From Bacteroidaceae bacterium (GTDB taxonomy: Bacteria > Bacteroidota > Bacteroidia > Bacteroidales > Bacteroidaceae), in the NCBI GenBank assembly GCA_017451695.1, contig JAFTNW010000010.1, positions 1 to 64,000 on the forward strand: DNA of 64,000 nucleotides, given 5' to 3'. How positions within the stretch are numbered: the stretch's first letter is position 1; every line of letters starts with the position of its first letter. The translations under genes were made by a program, and so were the position numbers. Positions 45,975-57,000 of the stretch are shown here, piece by piece. Under the pieces are notes generated by a model that did not search any database, had not been told where the DNA came from, and saw only the letters and a program-made list of their open reading frames with translations.

Positions 45975-46994
45975 ATGAATAATATATTGGTTTATTGCGA
46001 GGTGCGCGATGCTCATGTAGCCGAGGTGAGCCTGGAACTGCTGAGCGAGGGCCGTCGCCTTGCCGACAAACTCGGGGTGCAGCTTGAGGCTGTTGCGCTT
46101 GGATGCGGCTTGCAGGGTGTGCCGGCCGAGGTGTTCCCTTATGGCGTTGATACGCTGCACCTGTTCGACGATGCGCGTCTGTCGCCCTATACCACGTTGC
46201 CCTATGCCGAGGCGTTGAGCAAATTAGTGAGAGAGAACGATTATCAGATATTCCTTCTTGGAGCCACCATAGAGGGGCGCGACCTTGCTCCCCGCCTCAC
46301 AGCCGAGTTGCATTGCGGCCTCACAGCCGATTGTACCTCGCTTGAGATAGGCGATTACGAGGATAGGAAAAGCGGTACAACGATAAAAAATCTTCTGTAC
46401 CAGATACGCCCCGCCTTTGGCGGTAACATTGTAGCAACCATTGTAAACCCCCACCACCGCCCGCAGATGGCAACGGTGCGCGAGGGTGTGATGCCGTTGT
46501 CGGTGGTGCGTGGCAGCGATTATGCGAGCACGGTTGTGCAGCATGCGGTTGCCGATTACATAAGCGATGCAGCCTTTGTGGTGTCGGTGATGGAGCGCCA
46601 TGTGCAGCCCCCGCAGAACAACCTTAAATCGGCTCCCATTGTGGTTGCCGGCGGTTATGGCGTGGGCAGCAAAGAGAATTTCGAGCAGTTGTTTGCACTT
46701 GCGCATCTGTTGCACGGCGAGGTGGGTGCCACACGCGCCGCCGTAGATGCCGGCTATACTACACGCGACCGCCAGATAGGGCAGACAGGCCTCACCGTGC
46801 GCCCCAAGGTTTATTTCGCTTGCGGTATATCGGGGCAGGTGCAGCACATTGCGGGCATGCAGGAGAGTGGAGTGATAATTTCCATTAATAGCGACCCCGA
46901 TGCACCCATCAACGCCATTGCCGACTATGTGATAACCGGCAGGGTAGAGGAGGTTGTGCCTCAAATAATAACCTATTATCAGCAGAAACAATGA
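45975..46994 (+). CDS. etfA: Electron transfer flavoprotein alpha subunit
   Basis: The FAD-binding ETF subunit, 339 residues. The N-terminal MNNILVYCEVRDAHVAEVSLELL is usual; the FAD site is in the C-terminal half, with PIVVAGGYGVGSKENFEQL near 215, TRAAVDAGYTTRDRQIGQTGLTV near 247 and ISGQVQHIAGMQESGVIISIN near 282. Its stop overlaps the start of the acyl-CoA dehydrogenase (ATGA). Confidence 0.95.
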   Translation: MNNILVYCEVRDAHVAEVSLELLSEGRRLADKLGVQLEAVALGCGLQGVPAEVFPYGVDTLHLFDDARLSPYTTLPYAEALSKLVRENDYQIFLLGATIEGRDLAPRLTAELHCGLTADCTSLEIGDYEDRKSGTTIKNLLYQIRPAFGGNIVATIVNPHHRPQMATVREGVMPLSVVRGSDYASTVVQHAVADYISDAAFVVSVMERHVQPPQNNLKSAPIVVAGGYGVGSKENFEQLFALAHLLHGEVGATRAAVDAGYTTRDRQIGQTGLTVRPKVYFACGISGQVQHIAGMQESGVIISINSDPDAPINAIADYVITGRVEEVVPQIITYYQQKQ

Positions 46995-48694
46995 ACTATT
47001 ATAGCAACAACAAGGCATTGCAGCACTATCTGCGCCACCCCCTCTTGCAGCGTATAGTTGCAATGAAGGAGCGTGGTTTTGTCGATAGCAAGGAGTATGA
47101 TTATGCACCCGTGGACTTTGCCGAGGCTGTGCAGGGATATGAGCAGGTGCTGAACCTGGTGGGTGAGCTTTGTGCCGAGTATGTGGCACCCAACGCGGTG
47201 CGCACCGAAACTGAGGGCCCCTCGGTGCAGAACGGCCGTGTGATTTACGCTCCCGGTACCGAGGAGAATCTGCAACTGTTCCGCCAGGCGGGGCTCATGG
47301 GTATTTCGCTCCCCCGCAAATTCGGTGGTTTGAATTTCCCCACAGCTATTTTTACAATGATACAGGATGTGGTGTGCCGTGCCGATGCGGCCTTTGGCAA
47401 CCTATGGGGCTTGCAGGATTGCGCCACCACGATATACAACTTCGGCTCGCCCGAGCAGTGCGAGGCCATTCTGCCGCGTATATGTGCGGGCGAAACCATG
47501 TCGATGGACCTCACCGAGCCCGATGCGGGCAGCGACCTCCAAAGCGTGCGCCTGAAAGCTACATACAGCGAGGAGGATAAATGCTGGTATCTCGATGGTG
47601 TTAAACGCTTTATTACCAACGGCGACAGCGATGTTCACTTGGTGCTTGCCCGCAGCGAAGAGGGCAGCGTGGATGGTCGCGGCCTCTCGCTTTTCATCTG
47701 CGAGAAAAGTTGTGGCAAGGTGCACACCCGCCGCATAGAGGAGAAGATGGGTATTCACGGCTCGCCCACCTGTGAGATTGTCTTCGACCATGCTCCAGCC
47801 GAGCTTTGCGGCAGTCGCAAGATGGGACTTATAAAATATGTGATGTCGCTTATGAATGGTGCGCGTTTGGGTATTGCCACGCAGAGTGTGGCTATTGCGC
47901 AGGCTGCCTATGAAGAGGCTCTTGCTTATGCCCGCGAGCGCAAGCAGTTTGGTAAAACCATTATAAATCTGCCACCCGTATATGATATGGTGGGCAATAT
48001 GCAGGCCCGCCTCGATGCTGCCCGCAGCCTTCTCTACGAAACAGCCCGTAACGTGGACATGAACTATCAATTTGCCGACCTTGCACGCGAACGTACCCTC
48101 ACTCCCGAGGAGCGTGCCGAGTCCAAGAGCTTCTCCAAAAAGGCCGATGCCCTCACCCCTATAATAAAGGGCATGGGCAGCGAGATTGCCAACCGCAACG
48201 CCTACGATGCTGTGCAGGTGCATGGCGGTTCGGGCTATATGCGCGACTATGTGTGTGAGCGTCTCTATCGCGATGCACGCATTACATCTATTTACGAAGG
48301 AACCACGCAGTTGCAGGTGGTGGCTGCCATAAGATATGCCACAAGCGGGTTCTACACCCAGCTGTTGCAGGAGTATCTTGCAACCGATGTGCCGGCCTCT
48401 TTGCAGCCCATGAAAGAGCGTGTGGCGGCAATGGTTGCAGTCTATTGCGAGGCGTTGGAGAAGGTGCAGTCGCTTGAGAACCAGGAGGCACTCGATTTCC
48501 TCTCTCGCCGCATATATGAACTTGCCGCATACTGTATAATGTCGGCATTGCTGATGCTTGATGCTGCAACCGACGAGGAGTTGTTTGCGCCTTCGCTTGC
48601 CCGCTTTGTGGCTATTGCCGAGGCCGAGGTGGCAGGGCACTCCACATATATAAAACATTTTACCCCCGAATTATTAACTAAATACAATAAATAA
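46991..48694 (+). CDS. Acyl-CoA dehydrogenase
   Basis: FAD enzyme of 567 residues that oxidises (or reduces, with ETF) acyl-CoA at C2-C3. The domains are in order: N-terminal helices, a middle beta domain (MSMDLTEPDAGSDLQSV, near 174), and a C-terminal domain with ARERKQFGKTI near 318, VHGGSGYMRDYVCERLYRD near 416 and the catalytic-base region SIYEGTTQLQ near 437. About 100 residues longer than a short-chain type, with an extended C-terminal helical tail. It forms an operon with etfB and etfA. Substrate chain length is unclear. Confidence 0.93.
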   Translation: MNYYSNNKALQHYLRHPLLQRIVAMKERGFVDSKEYDYAPVDFAEAVQGYEQVLNLVGELCAEYVAPNAVRTETEGPSVQNGRVIYAPGTEENLQLFRQAGLMGISLPRKFGGLNFPTAIFTMIQDVVCRADAAFGNLWGLQDCATTIYNFGSPEQCEAILPRICAGETMSMDLTEPDAGSDLQSVRLKATYSEEDKCWYLDGVKRFITNGDSDVHLVLARSEEGSVDGRGLSLFICEKSCGKVHTRRIEEKMGIHGSPTCEIVFDHAPAELCGSRKMGLIKYVMSLMNGARLGIATQSVAIAQAAYEEALAYARERKQFGKTIINLPPVYDMVGNMQARLDAARSLLYETARNVDMNYQFADLARERTLTPEERAESKSFSKKADALTPIIKGMGSEIANRNAYDAVQVHGGSGYMRDYVCERLYRDARITSIYEGTTQLQVVAAIRYATSGFYTQLLQEYLATDVPASLQPMKERVAAMVAVYCEALEKVQSLENQEALDFLSRRIYELAAYCIMSALLMLDAATDEELFAPSLARFVAIAEAEVAGHSTYIKHFTPELLTKYNK

Positions 48695-48696
48695 AA

Positions 48697-49281
48697 ATGG
48701 AGAAAGTTATAAACAAGAAGATACGCGTGGCTTATACGCTTGTTTCGCATCGCAATGGCGAGAGTGAGGAGGTTGAAAAGACAAGCCGCGAACAACCGTT
48801 TGAGTTCCTGTCGGGCGTGGGTTATACCCTTGATGCTTTTGAGGAGAATTTGAAGGATTTGAAGAAGGGTGATACCTTCGATTTTACAATACCTTCGGAC
48901 GATGCTTATGGCGAGTACGACCCCGACCATGTTCAGGATTTCGACCGCGAGGTGTTTACCATCGATGGTAAGTTCGATTCTGCCCACATCTATGCTGGTA
49001 ATGTGGTGGAGATGATGCGTGCCGACGGCTCGCCCATTCTGGGAACGGTGAAAGAGGTAACTCCCATTAAGGTGGTTATGGATTTCAACCACCCCTTGGC
49101 AGGCTGCGACTTGCAGTTCTTTGGCACCGTGGTTGATTCTCGCCCTGCAAGTGAGGCCGAGATGAAGAAGTTCTACGACTCGTTGCGTGCCGCACAGAGT
49201 GGTTGCGGTGGTTGCAGCGGTTGTGGTGGCGGCAGTTGCGGCGACGGCTGTGATGATGGCTGTTGCGGTGGTTGTTATTGA
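48697..49281 (+). CDS. slyD: FKBP-type peptidyl-prolyl isomerase, SlyD-like
   Basis: A 194-residue cytoplasmic prolyl isomerase/chaperone. The FKBP core has the usual split by an IF (insert-in-flap) domain: SHRNGESEEVEK near 18, FEFLSGVGYTLDAFEENLKDLKKGD near 31, and AYGEYDPDHVQDFDREVF near 70. The tail after about 165 is a Gly/Cys run with some Asp, ending in CCGGCY, likely binding metal such as nickel or zinc. SlyD tails of E. coli are His/Cys-rich; here His is missing. It follows the acd gene by 2 bases. Confidence 0.93.
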   Translation: MEKVINKKIRVAYTLVSHRNGESEEVEKTSREQPFEFLSGVGYTLDAFEENLKDLKKGDTFDFTIPSDDAYGEYDPDHVQDFDREVFTIDGKFDSAHIYAGNVVEMMRADGSPILGTVKEVTPIKVVMDFNHPLAGCDLQFFGTVVDSRPASEAEMKKFYDSLRAAQSGCGGCSGCGGGSCGDGCDDGCCGGCY

Positions 49282-49307
49282 TTTTGTATAGATAATAGAG
49301 AACCGAT

Positions 49308-50381
49308 ATGAATAGTACAGGAGTTCTCCTGCGGCTCACCACGTTTGGCGAGTCGCATGGGGTTGCTATTGGAGGAGTGCTCGACGGCTACCCAGCGGGG
49401 GTGGTCGTCGATGAGGGTTTTGTACGGGCCGAGATGCAACGTCGTCGCCCGGGGCAGAGTGCGGTTACCACAGCACGCAACGAGGCCGACGAGGTTCAGT
49501 TCCTCTCGGGTATATTCGAGGGGCGTTCCACGGGTACTCCCATAGCCTTTATTATTCATAACACAAACAATCATAGCAATGACTATGATAATTTGCGCAC
49601 GGCCTATCGTCCCTCGCATGCCGATTATGTGTATGATGTGAAATATGGTGTGCGCGACCATCGTGGCGGCGGCCGCTCGTCGGCCCGTGAAACGGCGGTG
49701 CGTGTGTGCGCGGGTGCGCTTGCCAAGCTGGCCCTGCAACAAAAAGGGATAACGGTGCAGGCATACACATCGCAAGTGGGCGATATAGTTCTTGAACAAC
49801 CATACACGGAATACAACCTTGCGACGGTGGAAACAAACGTAGTGCGCTGCCCCGATGCCGAAAAGGCTGCCGCCATGGAACGCCTCATTTTGGAGGTGAA
49901 GGGCAAGGGCGACACCGTGGGTGGTGTGGTTACCTGTGTGGTCAAGGGTGCTCCTGTGGGGCTGGGCGAGCCGCTGTACGACAAGCTCTCAGCGTCGTTG
50001 GCAGCGGCCATGCTGTCGATAAATGCCGCCAAGGGCTTTGATTATGGCAATGGCTTTGCGGCTGCATGTGGCAGGGGCTCGGAGCAGAACGATATCTTTT
50101 ATAACAATGGCGGTGCCATTGCCACCCGCACCAATAACAGCGGTGGTATTCAGGGTGGTATATCCAATGGCAACGATATTTACTTCCGTGTGGCATTCAA
50201 GCCTGTGGCAACGATACTTATGGAGCAACCAACGGTATCACCCTCGGGCGAGGAGACGGTGGTGAAGGCTCGCGGCAGGCACGACCCCTGTGTGGTGCCT
50301 CGTGCCGTTCCGGTGGTGGAGGCAATGGCGGCATTGACCGTGCTCGACCACTATCTGATGCAGTGTGCAAGAAATTTCTGA
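49308..50381 (+). CDS. aroC: Chorismate synthase
   Basis: Converts EPSP to chorismate with reduced FMN, the last shikimate step. The 357-residue protein begins [19 protein letters not shown], with [19 protein letters not shown] near 127 and the FMN-binding [16 protein letters not shown] near 272-287. Length and motifs are standard. It lies 26 bases after slyD and 20 before DUF6057. Confidence 0.97.
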   Translation: MNSTGVLLRLTTFGESHGVAIGGVLDGYPAGVVVDEGFVRAEMQRRRPGQSAVTTARNEADEVQFLSGIFEGRSTGTPIAFIIHNTNNHSNDYDNLRTAYRPSHADYVYDVKYGVRDHRGGGRSSARETAVRVCAGALAKLALQQKGITVQAYTSQVGDIVLEQPYTEYNLATVETNVVRCPDAEKAAAMERLILEVKGKGDTVGGVVTCVVKGAPVGLGEPLYDKLSASLAAAMLSINAAKGFDYGNGFAAACGRGSEQNDIFYNNGGAIATRTNNSGGIQGGISNGNDIYFRVAFKPVATILMEQPTVSPSGEETVVKARGRHDPCVVPRAVPVVEAMAALTVLDHYLMQCARNF

Positions 50382-50401
50382 TTAACACAAAATAAAATAC
50401 G

Positions 50402-52324
50402 ATGAATAAAACCGATAAAAAAGATGTTGCGGCGGCTCCCAAAAAGAGTTTTTCTGCGATGCTGAGTGCAATAGGCCTGCCCCGCATTGCGGTGGGTGTA
50501 TTCTTTGTTGCAGTGTGGGCGTTGCTTGCCTTTTGGGAGAGTGCCACGCTGTTCAGCGTGAGCGAGCAGTCGTTGTTCCTTTATACAGGTCATTTCTTCA
50601 GGGAGTCAATGGCGTTGCCCGCGGGCTTTCTTTCGTGGCTCGGTACGTTCTTTATACAGTTCTTCCATTACCCGGTATTGGGCGCAACCATATATGTGTT
50701 GTTGCTCTTTGTAATGTATTGGCTCACCAAGAAGGTGTTCAGGATTCCTGCCCGATGGTCGTTGCTGGCTCTGTTGCCTGTGGCAGTGGTGCTTGCATAT
50801 AGCACACAGATGGGTTATTGGATATTCTACATTAAGATACAGGGTTTCTACTATCTGGCTCTGCTGGGAACCATTGTGTCGCTGCTTGTGGCATGGGTGT
50901 GCCTTAAATATAAGGGATTGTATGCGCCTGTTGTGCTCTTGTGGATGGTGGGTGGTTATATCCTCTTCGGGGCTTATGCGCTTGGCAGTGCTGTTGTTAT
51001 AGCGGTGGCAAGCCTTGTGGACCGCATAAAAGGGCTGTATGGCTCTGTTTACAAGGTGTCGGCTGCCATGATGCTTGTGGCGGTGCTTGTTATGGTATAT
51101 GCCGTGCCGCTGGGAATGTATGAGTATGGTGTTTACACCAATACCATGCTTGGGCACATGCATCTGCTGCCTCTGCCGGTGCATCAGTGGGTCCTTGGTA
51201 ATGCCGAGGTGTTCCCCAATGGTATTTTCGACTATTGGATACCTATTATATTATTGCCTGTTGTATATATTTTTCTTGCTCTTCTGCGTGGCTCGCTGTC
51301 GCCCGAAAAGGGTAGTGGAAAGGCGGATGTTTATGCTGTTTCGCAGGTTGCGATGCTTGTTTCTGTTGCACTGTTTACCTGGCTGTATTGGTTCGGCGAT
51401 GAGAATTTCCGTATAGAAAACAAACAGAACAAAGCGGTGTGGGAAGAGGATTGGGATGCAGTTGCAGAGTATGCCATGGATGTGAAGAATCCTACCCGTC
51501 AGGTGATTCTGAACAAGAATATGGCGCTTTTGAGGCTTGGTCGCTTGGGCGAAGATGCTTTCAAATATCCCGATGGCAGTGCCGATATTGCACATCCCGG
51601 TGCCGTACACTTGACGCAAACAGGTGGCATGATGAACTATTTCCAATACGGTAAGTTTAATTTTTGCTACCGTTGGTGTATAGAAAATTCAGTGGAGTAT
51701 GGTTGGCGTGCCGATTATTTGAAACATGCCACAAGGTGTATGCTTCTGTCGGGGCAGCACAAGCTGGCTATGCGATATATAAATATTCTTAAACACACTT
51801 TGTTCTATCGCTCGTGGGCCGAGGGGATGGAGAAGTATGTGGAGAATCCGCAGTTGATAGCCAAACAACAGGAGTTCAAGATGCCGCTGCTCATGTATAG
51901 CTATGGCGATGCCTTGGAACTCGACGATTCTTATGTAGAGGTTTATCTGTCAAAGAGTTTGTCAACAACTTTTACAAAGAACGATGCGCACATATATAAC
52001 GAAGCGGCTGTGGTTTTTGCTCTTGTGCGCAAGGATGCCAATCTCTTTTGGGACACAATGTCGCGTTACATTAGCAAGGGTAAGCTCACTCGCATTCCCC
52101 ACCATTTTCAGGAGGCGATAATTCTGTTTACCAATCTGAATAAAAGCGTTACGACAAATATCCCTATCGATTTTGCTGTGAAAAGCCGTTTCGAGTCCTT
52201 TATAAATAAGGTGCAGGACCATAAGGGTATGAAGGAGGAGGAGATGGCGCCTCTCTTCGTTGAGGAGTATGGCGATACCTATTGGTATTTCTATTTCTTT
52301 GTTCGTAACATAAAAACCAATTAA
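50402..52324 (+). CDS. DUF6057 membrane protein
   Basis: A 640-residue protein whose first half has about ten hydrophobic helices (for example FFVAVWALLAFWESATLF, ATIYVLLLFVMYWL, VVYIFLALLRGSL) and whose second half (about 330-640) is soluble and probably helical-repeat-like (LRLGRLGEDAFKYPDG, MRYINILKHTLFYRSW). It matches DUF6057, of unknown function. The inner-membrane N-terminal domain with a likely periplasmic C-terminal domain suggests a sensor or scaffold. It is 1 base ahead of the propeller lipoprotein gene, so the two are a functional pair. Confidence 0.83.
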   Translation: MNKTDKKDVAAAPKKSFSAMLSAIGLPRIAVGVFFVAVWALLAFWESATLFSVSEQSLFLYTGHFFRESMALPAGFLSWLGTFFIQFFHYPVLGATIYVLLLFVMYWLTKKVFRIPARWSLLALLPVAVVLAYSTQMGYWIFYIKIQGFYYLALLGTIVSLLVAWVCLKYKGLYAPVVLLWMVGGYILFGAYALGSAVVIAVASLVDRIKGLYGSVYKVSAAMMLVAVLVMVYAVPLGMYEYGVYTNTMLGHMHLLPLPVHQWVLGNAEVFPNGIFDYWIPIILLPVVYIFLALLRGSLSPEKGSGKADVYAVSQVAMLVSVALFTWLYWFGDENFRIENKQNKAVWEEDWDAVAEYAMDVKNPTRQVILNKNMALLRLGRLGEDAFKYPDGSADIAHPGAVHLTQTGGMMNYFQYGKFNFCYRWCIENSVEYGWRADYLKHATRCMLLSGQHKLAMRYINILKHTLFYRSWAEGMEKYVENPQLIAKQQEFKMPLLMYSYGDALELDDSYVEVYLSKSLSTTFTKNDAHIYNEAAVVFALVRKDANLFWDTMSRYISKGKLTRIPHHFQEAIILFTNLNKSVTTNIPIDFAVKSRFESFINKVQDHKGMKEEEMAPLFVEEYGDTYWYFYFFVRNIKTN

Positions 52325-52325
52325 T

Positions 52326-53831
52326 ATGAATACTATGAAAAATATTGCAATATCAGTGCTGGCGGCTGTTGCCATGCTGTCATGCACGCCATCGGTGCCC
52401 GGTAAGTATATAAGCACGGGGGTGGCACCGAGAATATACCCCGACTACACCGATGTAACGATACCGGCTAATATAGCACCATTGGTGTTTGAAATATCGG
52501 AAAAGGGCGATGATTATGTAACGCGCCTGTCGGCAGGGGATAAGGAGCTGCTTTTTGCAGGCAAGGAGGTTGCCCCCTCAATGGAGGAGTGGAGCGAGCT
52601 TGTTGCCAAGGCTGTGGGCGGCGAGATAAAGGCCGAGGTGTTCACTGCCATAAACGACAAGTGGCGCGCCTTTGACCCGTTTGCCATAAAGGTGTCGCCC
52701 GATACCATAGATGCATATATATCGTATCGCCTGATACCGCCTTCGTATGTGGCCTATGAGCGTTTGAGCATAAGTCAGCGCAAGCTATCGACATACGAGG
52801 AGAGTGATGTTTACAACAATATGCTGGTAACAAACGAGCCTTTGGGACAGTGTATCAATTGCCATGCATACAAAAACCACAAGACCGATAACATGCAGTT
52901 CCATGTGCGCCAATACAAGGGCGGCACGGTGCTTGTGAAGGATGGGAAGGCCGTGAAACTGAACCTTGCGACCGATTCCACCTTGTCGGCAGGTGTCTAT
53001 CCCGCTTTTAATCCGCGTTACAATGTGATAGCATATTCGGTGAACAAAACAGGGCAGATATTCCATACAAAACATTCCAACAAGGTGGAGGTGCAGGACG
53101 AAAAGAGCGATATAATACTCTTTGATGCAGATAACCTCACCGTTACCAACGTGGCCAACGATACTACCAAATTGGAGGTGTTCCCTTGGTGGTCTCCCGA
53201 TGGCCGCACGCTCTATTACTGCTCTTCCGATTTTCCGCCGCGCGCTCCGGGGCAGTCGGCCGTGGATGCCGAGGTAAGGCAGTACAAGAAGATAAAATAC
53301 AGCGTTCTGTGTCGCCCGTATGACCCCGAAACAGGTGCATTCGGTGCTGTCGATACAGTGTTCGATGCTGCAAAAATGGGTAAGAGTGCCACCTTCCCAC
53401 GAGTATCACCCAATGGTAAGTTCCTGCTTTTTGCAATGGCCGAGTATGGTTGCTTCCATATATGGCACCACGATGCCGATTTGTATATGATGAATCTTGA
53501 AACGGGCGAATATTGGCCGCTCGATGCTGCCAACTCGCCGTATGCCGAGAGCTACCACTCGTGGAACAGCACCGGCCGCTGGATTCTCTTTGCGAGCCGT
53601 CGCGACGACACCAATTACAGCCGTCTTTATATTGCTCACATAGGCGATGACGGCAGGGCCGAAAAGGCCTTCCTGCTCCCCCAGGAGGAGGCGGACTTCT
53701 ATAGCTTCTTCGACCGTTCGTACAATGTGCCGGAGTTTATGGTGGAACCGGTGCAAATAGCTCCAAATGAGTTTGCCGATGTAATAAAAGAGGATGCTGT
53801 AAATGTTAAATATGTTACTCCGAAAAAGTAA
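52326..53831 (+). CDS. TolB/PD40-like beta-propeller lipoprotein with a CXXCH haem motif
   Basis: A 501-residue lipoprotein (lipobox MLSC, Cys20). The N-terminal part (about 45-170) looks like an Ig-like domain; then NEPLGQCINCHAY gives a single CXXCH (Cys176, Cys179, His180) of the cytochrome c type. From about 240 on WD40/PD40-like blades repeat (VFPWWSPDGRTLYYCSSD, FPRVSPNGKFLLFA, YHSWNSTGRWILFASRRDD), a TolB-like propeller. It follows DUF6057 with one base between. If the cysteines hold haem this is a surface or periplasmic redox protein; that is inference from the motif alone. Confidence 0.82.
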   Translation: MNTMKNIAISVLAAVAMLSCTPSVPGKYISTGVAPRIYPDYTDVTIPANIAPLVFEISEKGDDYVTRLSAGDKELLFAGKEVAPSMEEWSELVAKAVGGEIKAEVFTAINDKWRAFDPFAIKVSPDTIDAYISYRLIPPSYVAYERLSISQRKLSTYEESDVYNNMLVTNEPLGQCINCHAYKNHKTDNMQFHVRQYKGGTVLVKDGKAVKLNLATDSTLSAGVYPAFNPRYNVIAYSVNKTGQIFHTKHSNKVEVQDEKSDIILFDADNLTVTNVANDTTKLEVFPWWSPDGRTLYYCSSDFPPRAPGQSAVDAEVRQYKKIKYSVLCRPYDPETGAFGAVDTVFDAAKMGKSATFPRVSPNGKFLLFAMAEYGCFHIWHHDADLYMMNLETGEYWPLDAANSPYAESYHSWNSTGRWILFASRRDDTNYSRLYIAHIGDDGRAEKAFLLPQEEADFYSFFDRSYNVPEFMVEPVQIAPNEFADVIKEDAVNVKYVTPKK

Positions 53832-53869
53832 AAATTAACATCTGATTGTTAATTAAACAAAAAAGATTG

Positions 53870-53920
53870 TCTCCGCAAATTTTGGCTTATTTTCCCAAAG
53901 TTTTGCGGAGATTTTGTTTT
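53870..53920 (+). terminator. Terminator after the propeller lipoprotein gene
   Basis: Arms TCTCCGCAAA (53870-53879) and TTTGCGGAGA (53902-53911) with an extended AT inner part, followed by TTTTGTTTTTG. It ends the aroC-DUF6057-propeller run. Confidence 0.85.
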
Positions 53921-53988
53921 TGTTGCACTTTTTTTGTGATAAACAGCAAAATTTAATGAGATTTATGCGAATATTTATTGAAAAGTCT

Positions 53989-53996
53989 TATTTTTG
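53989..53996 (+). promoter_or_regulatory. Promoter -7 box of the FAS1-SusCD operon
   Basis: TATTTTTG fits the -7 consensus; the leader would be about 75 bases, A-rich near the start codon. No ECF sigma or hybrid two-component gene is near. Confidence 0.5.
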
Positions 53997-54077
53997 CACG
54001 TTACATAGTGGCTGATTGTGTCATTGTGGTTTGTGATAAAAAAAACAAAAAAAATATAATTAATAAAATTCGTACTT

Positions 54078-57000
54078 ATGTTAAAACACCGTTTAAGTAA
54101 AATTGGCAAGGCAACGCTCTTCGCGTTGTGTGCATTGTTCGTGGGCGGTATGTTCCAGTCGTGTCAGGATACATTTGATGAGTACTCCTACGACGATGGC
54201 GATGAGCCTGCATGGCTTGGTGCCAGTGTTTATAGTTTCTTGAGAGACAACACATCGGGGCATACATACAACTACTATGCAGACATAGTTGACGACCTGG
54301 GTGAAACTGAGCAATTCAGCAAAACCGGTAGCAAAACGATTTTTGTGGCCGACGATGCTGCTTTCGAGCGTTTCTTCGAGAACAACAGTTGGGGTGTACG
54401 CTCTTATGAGGAGCTCACAGAAACCCAAAAGAGAGTGATTCTTAAAGCATCTATGCTTAACGATGCCATGTTGCTCGACATGCTCTCTGCAACATCGGCA
54501 AATGAGGCCGACCAGGGTACCTGCTTGCGTCGTGTAACAGCATTGACAGCGGTTGACTCTGTGCCCATCGTTACAGCTGCGCAGACTCCTAAGTATAACA
54601 AATATTGGGATGCATTGCGTGGAAAGGATCGCGGAAAGGATTTGCGTATAGCCATGGATGGAACCAGCCCCATGATGGTTCACTTCCTCCCCGATTATTT
54701 GAAAAACAAGGGTATTACAGAGGATGATATCTCTTTCTTGTTGCGCAAGAACGGTGTTCAGGAAAAAACCTATCAGAAGGGCGATGTTTACATCTATGAC
54801 AAAAAGGTTGTGAAGAGTGATGTTCCCTCTGATGGTTTCTCGGGTGATGAGATGACTATCACATGTAAGAATGGTTATCTCTATCGTCTTGACGATGTGC
54901 TTATTCCTCCTTCGAATATGGCCGAGGAGATTCGTCGTCATGCCAAGACAACTGTATTCAGCCACATTCTCGATCGTTTCTGCTTGCCTGTTTACGATGC
55001 CGAATTGTCGGCAGAGTACCTTTCGGCAACAGGCAAGGAGGATAGTATATTCCGCTTGCGTTATTATACAAAAGAAGGTGGCGGTGGTATTCCCATCAAT
55101 AGCTCCGTTCTTAAAGAAAAAGACCGTCCCGCAAGTGAGGATGACGTTCTTCTCTTTGATCCGGGATGGAATACTTATTCGAACGGCGCAATTACTGCTC
55201 CCACAGAGATGGCGGCAATGCTTGTTCCCAGCGACGAGGCTATGTATGAGTACTTTACAGAGGGCCCCGGTGCTTTGATTCTTCAAGAGCATAACAGAAT
55301 CGATGACCCCGATACATATGTGAATATTACTGATTTCGAAACTTTGAAACTCGCTTTGAACCGAGTTCCCGACAACCTTATTGCATACCTTATCAATAAC
55401 CTTATGCAAAAGTCATTTACCGGAACCGTTCCCAGCCGTTTCGACAAGATTACGGATGATGGTAACGATGAAATTCCGGGAGTAAGAGATGCAGTTACCG
55501 AGTGCGTTATTGCTAATAACGGTGTTGTATATATATTAAATGAGGTATTCGGTCCCACCGCATATAGTGCAGTTTCTGCTCCTGCTCAAATTCTTGACAA
55601 CATGTATATCATGCGTTATGTGATTCAGCAGCTCGGATATAACTCATTCCTGTTGGCAAAGCAGGCTGTTTATAGCCTCTTTATGCCCGATGATGCTAAT
55701 TTCATCTATTACGACCCCGTTTCAATCTATGCAAACGAGGTTAATCCCACAAAGAAACCTACCGTATATCAATTGTTCTATGACAAGAATCACCCCGACA
55801 AGAACGATAAGGCATACCTCTATGCCAAGATGTATGAGTTCAACCCCGAAACATACGAAATCGATCCGGAGTCTATGACATATACTCCCAAAGGAGATGT
55901 GGTGGATCTTGGTACAAATGGTATGAAATTCTTTAACGGAACAGGTAATACTAATAAACTTTCCGGTATTTTGTATAACCGTATGAGTGACCTCATCGAC
56001 TACCTCATTGTTGTAGATGATATCACCACAGGTAAAAAATACTATAAAGCAAAGAACGGTGGTGCTTTGGTTGTTGATATGAGCAACCCCGCAAAACCCA
56101 TCTTCCAGGGTGGTGAGCAAGTAGAGAACGGCCACCATGTAACAGCGAAGGCAATTTTTGCCGACCAGCTCAATGGTGCATCGTACACCACAGTGCAGTT
56201 GGAGGAGCCCACAACAACCAACCTCTATTCGGGTCTTCCCACTCCCTCTACAAAATCGTTCTACAAGCAGGTGAGAGCGGCTTCGGGTTCTGTAAATTCT
56301 GATAAAACTTTTGAACTTAATGAGAATGCTCCATTCTATGAGTTCTATAGACTGATGGATCCTATTGTAGATGACATCAACCTTGAGGATTTGTTGATTT
56401 CAATGTTCCCCGATGCAACCGCCAGCAAGGTTCGCAGCGACTCTATGAAGAACTATTCGGTCTTCTACACTGCTAAAACCAACAACGTAACAAACGGAAC
56501 AATGGTAAACGGTGTGCCCATTTTCAGCGGATACAACTATACCGTATATATCCCCACAAACGAGGCTGTTAAAGAATTCATCAATTCGGGTATGCCCACT
56601 TGGGAAGATATTGTTGCTTGTAACGCCGGTACCGGTGCATACTCTTCACAAGGCCCGGCTCCCTTGCAGGCTGCTGCCGTTATGCGCTTGTTGAGAGATT
56701 ACATACGTTACCATTTCCAGGATAACTCAATTTTCATCGACAATAACTCTATAAATGCGGAATATGAGACACAGACCATCGGTGCTGCCGGTACCTATTT
56801 AAGATTAGGTGTAAATGCCGGTAATAACACCCTTACTGTTACCGACGAGTGTGGTAACGAGGCCAATGTTATTACAGACAATGCTATGGAGAACAAAACA
56901 TGGAACGTGCTTTGCCGCGATTTCGAGTTCAAGGCTAGCGGTTCTGTGCCCGTTGCAATTGTGAGATCTTCATTCTCTGTTGCACACCTTGTTGATAATA

